Origin: Halobacteriovoraceae bacterium
GTDB taxonomy: Bacteria; Bdellovibrionota; Bacteriovoracia; Bacteriovoracales; Bacteriovoracaceae
NCBI GenBank assembly: GCA_002713145.1
Contig: PAVS01000023.1
Span: forward strand, 62,001 to 126,000
Reading direction: 5' to 3'
DNA: 64,000 nt
The notes under the pieces are model-generated. The model had not been told where the DNA came from and searched no databases. It saw only the letters and a program-made list of their open reading frames with translations. Of the stretch, positions 16,159 through 24,892 are shown piece by piece. The translations under genes and the position numbers were made by a program. The stretch's first letter is position 1; each line of letters opens with the position of its first letter.

Positions 16159-17209
16159 TCAGCACCTAAACCTTGGTGCAAAAATGGTGGATTTTGCAGG
16201 TTGGCAAATGCCGATACAATACAAAAACCTGAAAGAAGAAGTTAAGGCCATTCGAGAATCGGTTGGTGTGTTTGATGTAAGTCATATGGGTGAATTTTTT
16301 ATTCGAGGAAACGATGCCCTTAAATTTGTAGACTATATGGTGACAAACGATATTGCTGGAGCACAGATTGGAAAAGCTATTTATTCTCCGCTTTGCAGAG
16401 AAGATGGCACCATCATAGATGATCTCATCGTCTACAAGCTAGCTAATGATGAAATTCTCATTTGTGTGAATGCTTCAAATATTGAAAAAGATTTTCAATG
16501 GTTTGAAAAGCATGTCCAAGACTTTGATTGCCAATTAAAAAATGAATCCGATGAATATTCTTTATTGGCGCTGCAAGGTCCAAAATCTTTTGAGGTACTT
16601 TCCAAATGTGACCTCGGTTTTCAAGTCAATGACATCGAGTACTATTCAATACAAGCTCATGATGCAAATGGAAGTAAAACTCTTATTGCCCGCACAGGAT
16701 ATACTGGTGAGGATGGCTTTGAAATCTTTGGCCCCCACGATCTTATCAAAAACCTTTGGAATCAACTGATGGAATTAAACGTTATGCCCTGCGGTTTGGG
16801 AGCAAGAGACGTTTTAAGACTTGAGGTGTGTTATCCTCTCTACGGTCATGAGCTTACGGATGAGATCACCCCCCTTGATTGTGGTTTAAAGTGGACTGTT
16901 AAATTAAAAAAAGAAAACTTTATCGGAAAAACTTTTTTAGAAAGTTATCAACCCAAATACCAATTATTAAAACTGGTTTTAGATAAAGGTATCCCTAGAG
17001 ATCATTACGTTGTAGAAGATGAAAACGGAAATCAATTAGGAGAAGTCACTTCAGGGACCATGAGTGTCATACTTGGTAAAGGTATTGCTTTAGCAAGAGT
17101 CGAGAAAAAATTATATAGTGAAGACATGAAAATTAATGTAGATATAAGAGGTAGAAAATACATGGCCCAAGTTACAAAAAAGCCATTTGTCGTGGGAGGA
17201 CATAAATAA
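16133..17209 (+). CDS. gcvT: Glycine cleavage system T protein (aminomethyltransferase)
   Basis: The 358-residue protein begins QTALYNQHLNLGAKMVDFAG and has VGVFDVSHMGEF, the conserved catalytic-region ARTGYTGEDGFEIF, and GARDVLRLEVCYPLYGHEL. It releases ammonia from the aminomethyl-lipoyl group on GcvH and passes the carbon to tetrahydrofolate. The ATG at 16133 is supported by AAAGGAT nine bases upstream despite overlapping folD. Its stop shares a base with the gcvH start (TAATG). Confidence 0.96.
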   Translation: MSNQTALYNQHLNLGAKMVDFAGWQMPIQYKNLKEEVKAIRESVGVFDVSHMGEFFIRGNDALKFVDYMVTNDIAGAQIGKAIYSPLCREDGTIIDDLIVYKLANDEILICVNASNIEKDFQWFEKHVQDFDCQLKNESDEYSLLALQGPKSFEVLSKCDLGFQVNDIEYYSIQAHDANGSKTLIARTGYTGEDGFEIFGPHDLIKNLWNQLMELNVMPCGLGARDVLRLEVCYPLYGHELTDEITPLDCGLKWTVKLKKENFIGKTFLESYQPKYQLLKLVLDKGIPRDHYVVEDENGNQLGEVTSGTMSVILGKGIALARVEKKLYSEDMKINVDIRGRKYMAQVTKKPFVVGGHK

Positions 17210-17595
17210 TGACAAAAATTATTGAGGGACTTAAATATACAGAAGAACACGAATGGATTGCTCTAGATGGCAATATCGCAACTATAGGCATCACTGATTT
17301 TGCTCAATCCTCTCTAGGAGATATTGTTTTTGTTGAACTACCGGCTGAAGGTGAAGAAATTGAAGCAGGGAATAGTTTTGGTGTGGTTGAGTCAATCAAA
17401 TCTGTTTCAGATTTATATAGCCCTATAAGCGGTAAAGTCACAGAGAAAAACGATACTGTGGAAGGAACTCCTGAGAATATAAATGAGGATGCATTTGGTG
17501 CATGGTTAATTAAACTTGAAGTACATGATACTGCTGCTCTAGATAACCTCATGGATCATACCGCTTACCAAGAATACTGCGAAGCAAATTCATAA
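17209..17595 (+). CDS. gcvH: Glycine cleavage system H protein (lipoyl carrier)
   Basis: The 128-residue H protein has GLKYTEEHEWIALDGN, GITDFAQSSLGDIVFVELP and the lipoylation motif GVVESIKSVSDLYSPISGKV with the acceptor lysine in ESIKS. It shuttles the aminomethyl group between P, T and L proteins. gcvP does not follow: a terminator comes next. LipA and LipB, needed to lipoylate it, are encoded at 61270-62906. Confidence 0.97.
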   Translation: MTKIIEGLKYTEEHEWIALDGNIATIGITDFAQSSLGDIVFVELPAEGEEIEAGNSFGVVESIKSVSDLYSPISGKVTEKNDTVEGTPENINEDAFGAWLIKLEVHDTAALDNLMDHTAYQEYCEANS

Positions 17596-17603
17596 TAATT
17601 GTT

Positions 17604-17631
17604 TGGCCGACTTGATCGGCCATTTTTTTTT
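17604..17631 (+). terminator. Rho-independent terminator after gcvH
   Basis: TGGCCGA, loop CTTGA and TCGGCCA form a perfect 7-base stem followed by nine T residues, just after the gcvH stop. It closes the folD-gcvT-gcvH operon. Confidence 0.9.
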
Positions 17632-17761
17632 GTTTAATTTGATATGAATTTTTTTTAATAACCAAAAATATCACTTTACGAATTCGCGCTCATCATCCAT
17701 ACTGCACAAACTTTCAAACACACGATTAGCAAACCCTGTAGAAAAAAAAGGATAGATATTA

Positions 17762-18046
17762 ATGGAATCAATCCAACTGTTGAACACGGCCATTATTAAG
17801 AGTAAAGAAAAGAAAATTAATAATTCATATGAAGAAAGACTAACAAAAATTAACAACTCACCGGCAATCGAAGCTATCAATAAAAGTGTTTCGATCTTAG
17901 CTGAATCACAAAATATTTCTAGAGACCAAGCCGCACTTCAAGTTATCGAAGCTATAAGAGAACTTGATAATATTTGGTCTGACTATGTCACAATGGAAGG
18001 GATCGATAGACTTAAGGCGATGCTTCAAGGTGATTTTAATCATTAA
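17762..18046 (+). CDS. Small alpha-helical protein of unknown function
   Basis: The 94-residue soluble protein (MESIQLLNTAIIKSKEKKIN...) looks wholly helical, with an IEAINKSVSILAESQNISRD stretch that could be a short coiled coil. No family is recognised. An AAGGAT ribosome site lies about nine bases upstream of the ATG. The stop codon overlaps the convergent TonB-family gene by four bases. Confidence 0.6.
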   Translation: MESIQLLNTAIIKSKEKKINNSYEERLTKINNSPAIEAINKSVSILAESQNISRDQAALQVIEAIRELDNIWSDYVTMEGIDRLKAMLQGDFNH

Positions 18047-18945
18047 GTATTAACCACAAATCCCCACTCAACCACTGCTTTACCATCTGCTTTTAACATC
18101 CCCTTTGGAGGGTTAGGAAATGGTCCTGCCTGGTTGAATGACTCTATTGCAGCATCATCAAGTTCTTTAACTCCACTGGTAGACTTAAGAATGATATTTA
18201 CAATTTTTCCTTCACTATCCAATTTAATCACCACATTGGTGATAAGATTTGTAGCACTCGCTATAGAGCGACCTTGTTTATAGATTTTATTGGCCTGTTC
18301 TTGAATATTTCGCCCCCAGAACTGCTCTAATTTCTGTCTGATACGGTGGTAAAAACCATAGTACTCATACTCTTGGGTGTTGAGTTTTGTGAAATCCCCC
18401 AAAGGAATATTTTCAAGAAAGTCACTGGAAGCACCTAGACCTTTACCTGTTGTCTTACCACTTTTCAGCCCTAGTTTCTGGCTATTCGTTTTAGCGACTT
18501 TTTTATCTCTTTTTACTTTTATGTTTTCATGAGACTTCACTGCAAGATCAGAAAATTTAAGATCTTTGAGTTTTTTGGCCATAGTTTTTTTATTTACTTT
18601 TTTTCTTTCTTTCTTTTGGGCGTTACGTACACCTTTCTCGGCCACTTGAAACTTATCAATGAACTTAGAGCGAGTCTGTCTGTCATAAGCATTATTTTTT
18701 TCTGATAAATAATTAGGTTTTACCGGTTGCTTATTATTGGAGTTGATCGTTTGAACAATCTGTTTTGGTTTACGATTTTGTAATTTGATAAAAATGCGCT
18801 TTTCTTCTGGTTTTTCAGCTAGAAACTCAGTGATATTTCCCCACTCAACTGTTTGAAAAGAAAAACTAATATGCAGTAAAACTGAAACCGCACTAAAGAG
18901 TACAATGATCTTCTTTTCATTTATTTTGTTGTTAGCTTTTATCAT
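18043..18945 (-). CDS. TonB-family periplasmic protein (TonB C-terminal domain)
   Basis: The 300-residue protein has one N-terminal membrane anchor (about residues 13-30). A long, very basic Lys-rich spacer (about 50-165) is followed by a C-terminal domain (about 200-300) with YEYYGFYHRIRQKLEQFWGR, ITNVVIKLDSEGKIVNIIL and LDDAAIESFNQAGPFPNPP. That end is typical of TonB/TolA-like C-terminal domains, which contact outer-membrane receptors. The spacer is Lys-rich rather than Pro-rich. No exbB/exbD is nearby, so its energising partner is unknown. AglT/TonB-like roles in gliding or adventurous motility are possible but unsupported here. Confidence 0.75.
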   Translation of the reverse strand: MIKANNKINEKKIIVLFSAVSVLLHISFSFQTVEWGNITEFLAEKPEEKRIFIKLQNRKPKQIVQTINSNNKQPVKPNYLSEKNNAYDRQTRSKFIDKFQVAEKGVRNAQKKERKKVNKKTMAKKLKDLKFSDLAVKSHENIKVKRDKKVAKTNSQKLGLKSGKTTGKGLGASSDFLENIPLGDFTKLNTQEYEYYGFYHRIRQKLEQFWGRNIQEQANKIYKQGRSIASATNLITNVVIKLDSEGKIVNIILKSTSGVKELDDAAIESFNQAGPFPNPPKGMLKADGKAVVEWGFVVNT

Positions 18946-19045
18946 AATTACGCTCCCATATTACTTATCGAGAGGTGTAACTAGAGTGTTAAGCTGCAGA
19001 GCTTGGGATATGGAAAGCGGAAAATTTGTCCGTATTAAGTTCTTT

Positions 19046-21802
19046 TTATTGACTGAGGAAATAGTCTTCACTATCCAAGATAGAGGTTTCTTCATTTTTA
19101 TCAGTAAATAAGGTGGAATCAGAGCCTGGTTCGGTGCCTTCCACAAAAGCCTCTATAAATCTTGCTGAATCATCTCCAGCTAATGTTCCATTTTCAGGAT
19201 CAATCGCAACGTTGACTATTCCACTCGGGATCGCAAAATCACTGTCGCCAAATTTTGCGATTCCAGCACGCATAAAGTCCCGCCAAATGGGGAGTGATGA
19301 TTTTGACCCCGTTTCCCCCCAACCAAGAGTTTGGTTATCATCGAATCCGGTCCATACCCCAGTCACTAATTTACTGGAAAAACCAATAAACCAAGCATCG
19401 ACATAATTATTGGTCGTTCCCGTTTTCCCCCCAATATGGGAAGAAATACTGCTCGCTGCCCGTCCGGTACCTCTCTGTACGACACCTTTGAGCAAATTAC
19501 TCATTATATAAGCAAGCCTTGGATCGTAGACTTGATTTTCATCTAGATTGGCAAGATAGGGATTTTCTTTTTCTTCTTCTACCTTTGCTTCCTTATTTTC
19601 TTCACTATTAGGAGCGATTGTTTTTTGGGCCACTTCCTCAGCAGGAGTCGCTTTAAAAGTTTCATCTGAACCAGAACCCGAAGCTGCTTCTAATTCTTCT
19701 CTCTCATCCATAACTTGTGGACTTCCAAAGCGGTCTTTAACTGAAAGGATAGATTTTACTTTGATCAGTTTTCCCCCATTAGGAAAAATGGAATAAAGCT
19801 TCACCAGGTCTATCAGGTTCATTCCAAAGGATCCAAGTGACACACTTAAGTCTCGTGGAAGGTCAGCATTGACTTTATTCCTCTCTACAAAATTGATAAT
19901 TTTTTCTACGCCTACGTCTTGAGATAATTTAATGGTAGGGATGTTTCGAGAAGTTTCTAGCGCTCTTCTAAAAGTCATAGAACCTTTAAATTTACCGTCA
20001 TAGTTTCCTGGCTTCCAACTTAAAGTATCATCCACACCGGAAAGTGCCTGGGGAGAATCCAAAAGGATAGAGGCTGGGTTATAATAATTCTCGAGTCCTG
20101 TGGCATAAATAATAGGTTTAAACGCTGATCCAGGCTGTCTATTGGATTGAACAACTCGATTAAACTGAGAAACCTCAAAATCGCTTCCCCCAACCATAGA
20201 AACGATTTCACCACTAATTGGAGAAACCGAGAGCAATGCTCCCTGGACCTCAGGATCTTGTTCAAGATGAGCCACATAGAATTTTTGATCTTTTAATGCT
20301 TCAACAAGGTTTTTTGAGCTTTTGATTCTTGTTTTAAAGCCATCATAAAGTTGGCTCCAAGCCGTCACCACTTCATTATCGATTTTAACTTTAATAACGT
20401 CCCCTTCTTTTAAAATCGACTCTGGTGAATCTACATAACTCCAGTAATTTCTCTCTTCAGTGATTTTTCTATCATGGGCCCATTTGAAATTTTCATGAGG
20501 GATTATAACTTTCATGCCGCCATAATTAGCATAGATAACTCTCCCGGAGTCACTGACTTTAGTCACGATGGCTTTATAATTTTTGGTAAAATCCACAAAA
20601 GTGGGGAAAACATCTTGCTCCAGATTACCAATTTCTAAGAAGACTTTTTGATTCGATTGGACTTGCTCAAACAAGCTTTTTTGTCGTTCCCAAATTTTCT
20701 CGAGCTCTTCTTCTTGAAGGCGGTATTCCCGCTGCGCCTCACCTTTTGCTGTAAAGATAAGAAAGTTAGAAGCTTCATGATAAAGATCTTCCCGTTGTTT
20801 TTTTAGATAATCTTTTCTCTCTTGCTCATCAGATATAGTGTTGAGTGGGCCTTTATACCCTTGTCTTTTATCAATTTCTTTTACACCTTCTAAAACCGCT
20901 TCTTCAGCTTTTTGTTGCAACTCCCAATCCAGAGTGGTGACCACTTCATACCCATTGGTTTTAATTTCATCTTCCCCAAATCGATCGAATAATCTTTCAC
21001 GTATCCAGGCCGTAAAATATCCAGCTTTCATAGGAGTTGATTTTCTAATTTGGATTTTAATATCTTCTGCTATAGCTTCATCATATTCAGCTTGGGAGAT
21101 TTTTCCTGTTGCTAATAAACGCCCTAAAACATAGGTCTGTCTGTCTTTTGCTTTTTCTGGATTGTTATAAGGCGAATAGCGTGACGGAGCGACTAAGAGT
21201 CCAGCGACAAGAGCAACTTCCGCTGTGGTGGCTTCAGAGAGTTCCTTATCAAAATAGCCTCGAAAAGCAGAACGCACTCCATAATAACTTCCACCGAGAT
21301 AGACTTGGTTTAAATAAAGATAAAGGATTTCGTCTTTTGTAAATTTCTCTTCAATTTTTCTCGCTAAAATAAGATCTTTGATTTTTCTCTTAAAAGATCG
21401 CTCTGGGGTTAACAAGAGCGACTTTGCAACTTGCTGTGTAATCGTTGAGGCACCTTGTTTAATACGACCTGCTTTTATATTGATAATCATGGCCCTCAAG
21501 ATCCCCATGTAATCGATCCCTGAGTGATTATAGAAATTATCGTCTTCCGCGGCTAAAAATGCATTCACTACTTTTTTCGGAATCTCTTCCATGGTAGCTA
21601 TTTCTCTATTCTCTTTTCTGAGTTCCACCAAAAGATGACCGTCTTTAGAATAAATTTTACTAGGAATCGCTGGTGTATAGCTGGTTAAGGAATTCAGTTC
21701 TGGTAGATCATAAGAAATAGAGACGATGACTCCGAATAATAAAACTCCACAGACAAATCCAACAGATATTAAGGCAAACAATAATTTAAAAAGTAATCTC
21801 AA
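19046..21802 (-). CDS. Class A penicillin-binding protein (PBP1A-like)
   Basis: The 918-residue protein has an N-terminal membrane anchor (about 5-28) and a GT51 glycosyltransferase domain: AAEDDNFYNHSGIDYMGILR with the catalytic Glu, QGASTITQQVAKSLLL, and KIKDLILARKIEEKFTKDEI. An OB-like linker follows. The transpeptidase domain has SxxK in PGSAFKPI, SRN and KTGTTNNYVDAWFIG. It polymerises and cross-links peptidoglycan. An acidic, Glu/Ser-rich insertion lies within the transpeptidase region before YDPRLAYIMSNLLKG. The start is TTG at 21802 with no strong ribosome site; a slightly later start is possible. Confidence 0.93.
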   Translation of the reverse strand: MRLLFKLLFALISVGFVCGVLLFGVIVSISYDLPELNSLTSYTPAIPSKIYSKDGHLLVELRKENREIATMEEIPKKVVNAFLAAEDDNFYNHSGIDYMGILRAMIINIKAGRIKQGASTITQQVAKSLLLTPERSFKRKIKDLILARKIEEKFTKDEILYLYLNQVYLGGSYYGVRSAFRGYFDKELSEATTAEVALVAGLLVAPSRYSPYNNPEKAKDRQTYVLGRLLATGKISQAEYDEAIAEDIKIQIRKSTPMKAGYFTAWIRERLFDRFGEDEIKTNGYEVVTTLDWELQQKAEEAVLEGVKEIDKRQGYKGPLNTISDEQERKDYLKKQREDLYHEASNFLIFTAKGEAQREYRLQEEELEKIWERQKSLFEQVQSNQKVFLEIGNLEQDVFPTFVDFTKNYKAIVTKVSDSGRVIYANYGGMKVIIPHENFKWAHDRKITEERNYWSYVDSPESILKEGDVIKVKIDNEVVTAWSQLYDGFKTRIKSSKNLVEALKDQKFYVAHLEQDPEVQGALLSVSPISGEIVSMVGGSDFEVSQFNRVVQSNRQPGSAFKPIIYATGLENYYNPASILLDSPQALSGVDDTLSWKPGNYDGKFKGSMTFRRALETSRNIPTIKLSQDVGVEKIINFVERNKVNADLPRDLSVSLGSFGMNLIDLVKLYSIFPNGGKLIKVKSILSVKDRFGSPQVMDEREELEAASGSGSDETFKATPAEEVAQKTIAPNSEENKEAKVEEEKENPYLANLDENQVYDPRLAYIMSNLLKGVVQRGTGRAASSISSHIGGKTGTTNNYVDAWFIGFSSKLVTGVWTGFDDNQTLGWGETGSKSSLPIWRDFMRAGIAKFGDSDFAIPSGIVNVAIDPENGTLAGDDSARFIEAFVEGTEPGSDSTLFTDKNEETSILDSEDYFLSQ

Positions 21803-21853
21803 ATCAAACTCACAATATAAAAAAGATAATGTTTAGTATTATAATCAATAAAC

Positions 21854-22768
21854 TTAAAATGAACTAGTCGAATTTAGTTCATTGGTTTTTTCAAGTTCTG
21901 CTATTAAATGTTTAACGTTTTCAGATATATTTTCTCTATACATACTTTCTAGCTTAGTCATGGGGTTTAAAACATCTAAAGGTTTAGCATCTGCACTGGT
22001 AATAAATTGAATATTGGGGTGATTATTCACAAAACTTAAATAATTAGTCATGAGTCCCCAAACAAAACCATCTTGTAAGTTGAGACTTATTTTCTTATCC
22101 AAAAAGGCAATGCTGTGAATATGTCCTAGACGACTTAGTGAGCGTATTTTATGGTCAAAAATTTGAGGTTTAATTAAATAATTATGTCCCGATAAAAGAT
22201 TGATATTATCAAGTATAGCTTTTTTGACTGAAATATTTCTATTCCATTGCACTTCTTCATCAATAAGCAGAGGGTAACTTACAGGAATTTTTAAAGAAGA
22301 GAGCTTAGAGTTTCCAAATTCTTCTTGAGCAAACTCCTCAATAATTTCTATCCAGTCTTTAGTATAGATTTTTTCTGAAGCCAAGTTTTTAAGTAATCCA
22401 AATAATTTCCACTCAACAGTACTTAAGTTTTTTTCTTTGGCATATAAAGTAGCAATAAGAAATGCAAAGCCATTACTTACAATCCTATTCAATTTAATAT
22501 TTTGTTCTTCGAGCTCCTTAAAGTAATAGAAGATGGCCAGTGACGAATATAATGTTGAGTAATGAATAAGAGTAACTTCGTAACTCATTTTATCTTCAAT
22601 TATCTTGGAATCACTTATAACTAAATCTTCACTCTCACTGTCTGTTATAGTGGTGTCGATACTTATATCAGTATTTTCAGGGGTATGAAGAGATACGGTA
22701 TCGATTTCCTGTGAAGATTTTTGAGTTGAACACCCAAAAATGAATAAAACAATGAGTATATATTTCAT
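21854..22768 (-). CDS. Lipoprotein of unknown function
   Basis: The 304-residue protein has a lipoprotein signal (MKYILIVLFIFGC, lipid Cys13). The mature part is largely helical, with an acidic N-terminal linker and regions such as SLAIFYYFKELEEQNIKLNR. No family is recognised. Its ATG overlaps the xseB stop by one base, so it is translationally coupled to that gene, although no functional link is evident. Confidence 0.65.
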   Translation of the reverse strand: MKYILIVLFIFGCSTQKSSQEIDTVSLHTPENTDISIDTTITDSESEDLVISDSKIIEDKMSYEVTLIHYSTLYSSLAIFYYFKELEEQNIKLNRIVSNGFAFLIATLYAKEKNLSTVEWKLFGLLKNLASEKIYTKDWIEIIEEFAQEEFGNSKLSSLKIPVSYPLLIDEEVQWNRNISVKKAILDNINLLSGHNYLIKPQIFDHKIRSLSRLGHIHSIAFLDKKISLNLQDGFVWGLMTNYLSFVNNHPNIQFITSADAKPLDVLNPMTKLESMYRENISENVKHLIAELEKTNELNSTSSF

Positions 22769-22980
22769 TATTCTTCTTTATATTCCTCTTCTTTGAGTGA
22801 ATCAGTAAGAACTTGAATTTTTTTCTCTGCTTTATCCAAATACGTTTTGCATTCTTTATAGAGATCAATTCCTGATTCAAATTCTTTGATACTTTGATCG
22901 AGAGATAATTCACCTTCTTCTAACTTCTGAACAATTTCTTCAAGTTTATTTAAAGTCGATTCAAAATTCTTTTTGGCCAT
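22768..22980 (-). CDS. xseB: Exodeoxyribonuclease VII small subunit
   Basis: The 70-residue XseB has the family pattern NFESTLNKLEEIVQKLEEGE followed by LSLDQSIKEFESGIDLYKEC. It pairs with XseA to degrade single-stranded DNA. The ATG at 22980 is chosen because AGGAAGGG lies a few bases upstream; an in-frame TTG at 22998 lacks such a site. xseA is not adjacent. Confidence 0.9.
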   Translation of the reverse strand: MAKKNFESTLNKLEEIVQKLEEGELSLDQSIKEFESGIDLYKECKTYLDKAEKKIQVLTDSLKEEEYKEE

Positions 22981-23260
22981 GATGCCCTTCCTGGTCAATT
23001 TGTTGACAGCTCAAAATGTTTAACTGCACTTTTTACCATATTACTCTTCTCTAAATCTTATGCAAGTATTGAATGATTCTAGCGGGGCAAGCAATGTGTC
23101 ATTTTTTTTACCCTCTCTAGGATAACCTTTTCGTAATTTTAGCTAGTTAATCACTAGGATGAATTTACCTAGTGATGCATTTTTGGCGCCCCTATTGGTA
23201 AAATCTTACTGAATAACAAGGGTTAGGAAAACTCTTCACCCCGTAAAGTCAGGAGGACTT
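22981..23260. promoter_or_regulatory. Divergent control region between xseB and the flagellar operon
   Basis: A perfect 9-base inverted repeat, ATCACTAGG-n9-CCTAGTGAT, lies at 23150-23176. It could be an operator or, with the following GCATTTTT, a weak plus-strand terminator. Just after it, TGGCGCCCCTATTGGT (23184-23199) resembles a sigma-54 site with correct spacing, but has GG instead of the near-invariant GC at -12. The AGGAGG ribosome site of flgF lies at 23251-23256. Confidence 0.35.
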
Positions 23261-24088
23261 TTGAAAAATATTTGGGTCCCACTTTCAGGACAAATAGCCC
23301 AGCAACGTAAAGTTGAGACGATAGCTAATAATATTGCTAATGCGAATACCAATGGGTTTAAAAAAGACCAAATAACTTTTAAAGAGTACATGTCAGCGGT
23401 AGATAATCCCTCTGCTGATATTGACGTTCCCCCTGGAGAATTTGCACCTGATGATTTCTATCGCAGTCGTGGGATGGAAAACTCTTATGTAAAAGTCGAT
23501 GGAAGCTACACTAATTTTGAGCAAGGTGCACTTAAGCCAACGAGAAATAAATTTGATATGGCCTTATTTGGAAAAGGTTTTTTTGAAGTCCTTACTCCCA
23601 ATGGAATTCGCTTTACGAGAAATGGTAGCTTTTCACTTAATGCTAAAGGTGAACTCGTCACTGCTCAAGGCTTTAAAGTTCTCCAAAAAATCACTGACGA
23701 ACAAGCAAAGGATCCAAACTTTACGAATGATGTAAATGAAAGGGTGATTAATTTAACTGGTGCTCATAAATTCTCAGTTTCTCGAGAGGGTGATGTATAT
23801 GCCAATGATAGTAAACTAGGAAGTCTTTCCGTGGTTGAATTTAATGACGTCCATGCTATCAGAAAAGAGGGCAGCACACTTTATATGAATAATGATGCCA
23901 ACAATATTAAGCGGGATGAAGTCGCAACCACAGTGAACCAGGGCTTTGTAGAAGGCTCAAACGTGAATGCGGTTAAAGAGATGTCTGAGCTTATCAACGC
24001 TCACAGACATTTTGATAATATACAAACAGCAATTAAAACTTATGACTCGATATCTTCAAAAATTGTGAACGATATCTCGAAATTTTAA
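23261..24088 (+). CDS. flgF: Flagellar basal-body rod protein FlgF
   Basis: The 275-residue rod protein starts at TTG (23261), four bases after a perfect AGGAGG. The N-terminal rod signature is KVETIANNIANANTNGFKKD, the middle has the hook-basal-body fold (KFDMALFGKGFFEVLTPNGI, FTRNGSFSLNAKGELV), and the C-terminal helix has QGFVEGSNVNAVKEMSELIN. It builds the proximal rod. It differs from its neighbour FlgG in being shorter in similarity and placed first, the usual flgF-flgG order. Confidence 0.9.
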   Translation: MKNIWVPLSGQIAQQRKVETIANNIANANTNGFKKDQITFKEYMSAVDNPSADIDVPPGEFAPDDFYRSRGMENSYVKVDGSYTNFEQGALKPTRNKFDMALFGKGFFEVLTPNGIRFTRNGSFSLNAKGELVTAQGFKVLQKITDEQAKDPNFTNDVNERVINLTGAHKFSVSREGDVYANDSKLGSLSVVEFNDVHAIRKEGSTLYMNNDANNIKRDEVATTVNQGFVEGSNVNAVKEMSELINAHRHFDNIQTAIKTYDSISSKIVNDISKF

Positions 24089-24109
24089 TAATAGTCCAGG
24101 AGGGACTTT

Positions 24110-24892
24110 ATGATAAGAGCATTGAATACAGCAGCAACAGGGATGGCTTCGCAAGAACAGCAAGTTAATACCATCTCTAACAACATCGCCAATGCTAATA
24201 CGACAGGCTATAAATCTCAACGTACTGAATTTGAAGATCTCCTGTATGAAACAGTCGAAGAAGCTGGGGGTAGATCTTCTGGTGACAGCCAATACACCGT
24301 TGGTCATCAGGTTGGCTCAGGCTCAAGAGTCACCGCCACGAGAAGAATGCTAGATATGGGGAGTCCACAGATCACCAATAGACCTTACGACCTTATGATT
24401 ATGGGAGATGGGTATTTTGGTGTGCAAGCCAAAAATGAAATCCTCTACACCAGAGATGGATCTTTCACGGTAGATGCTCAAGGTATTTTAAAAACAAAAG
24501 CGGGACATTCTTTGCTACCCAATATTACAGTCCCACCTAACACGAAACATTTAAGTATTTCAGAAGATGGTAAAGTTCAAGCTTTCCTTACCAACGGAAC
24601 AGCTCCTATTGAGCTAGGACAAATACCCGTTTTTACTTTTGTAAACCCAGCAGGGCTCTCTGATATGGGAGGAAATATGGCTAGAGTAACCACGGCGTCT
24701 GGATCCCCTATTGAACACATACCTGGTAACGATAACTCCGGAATTATTCAACAAGGAGCGCTGGAATCGTCAAATGTAAATGTTATGAACGAGATGACTA
24801 ACTTAATTAAGGCACAAAGGGCTTATGAGATGAACTCGAAAGTGATGGGAGTCGCTGATCAAATGCTCTCAACAGTGAATCGTATTAAATAA
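24110..24892 (+). CDS. flgG: Flagellar distal rod protein FlgG
   Basis: The 260-residue FlgG has IRALNTAATGMASQEQQVNT, ISNNIANANTTGYKSQRTEF with the FEDLLYE segment diagnostic of FlgG, PYDLMIMGDGYFGVQ and the C-terminal QGALESSNVNVMNEMTNLIK. It forms the distal rod through which the P and L rings are built. AGGAGGGAC precedes the ATG. Its stop overlaps the flgA start (TAATG). Confidence 0.96.
   Translation: MIRALNTAATGMASQEQQVNTISNNIANANTTGYKSQRTEFEDLLYETVEEAGGRSSGDSQYTVGHQVGSGSRVTATRRMLDMGSPQITNRPYDLMIMGDGYFGVQAKNEILYTRDGSFTVDAQGILKTKAGHSLLPNITVPPNTKHLSISEDGKVQAFLTNGTAPIELGQIPVFTFVNPAGLSDMGGNMARVTTASGSPIEHIPGNDNSGIIQQGALESSNVNVMNEMTNLIKAQRAYEMNSKVMGVADQMLSTVNRIK

Noticed and set aside
23184..23199. 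Firm sigma-54 promoter call for flgF
   Set aside because: The near-invariant -12 GC is GG; kept only as a weak note within the intergenic entry.
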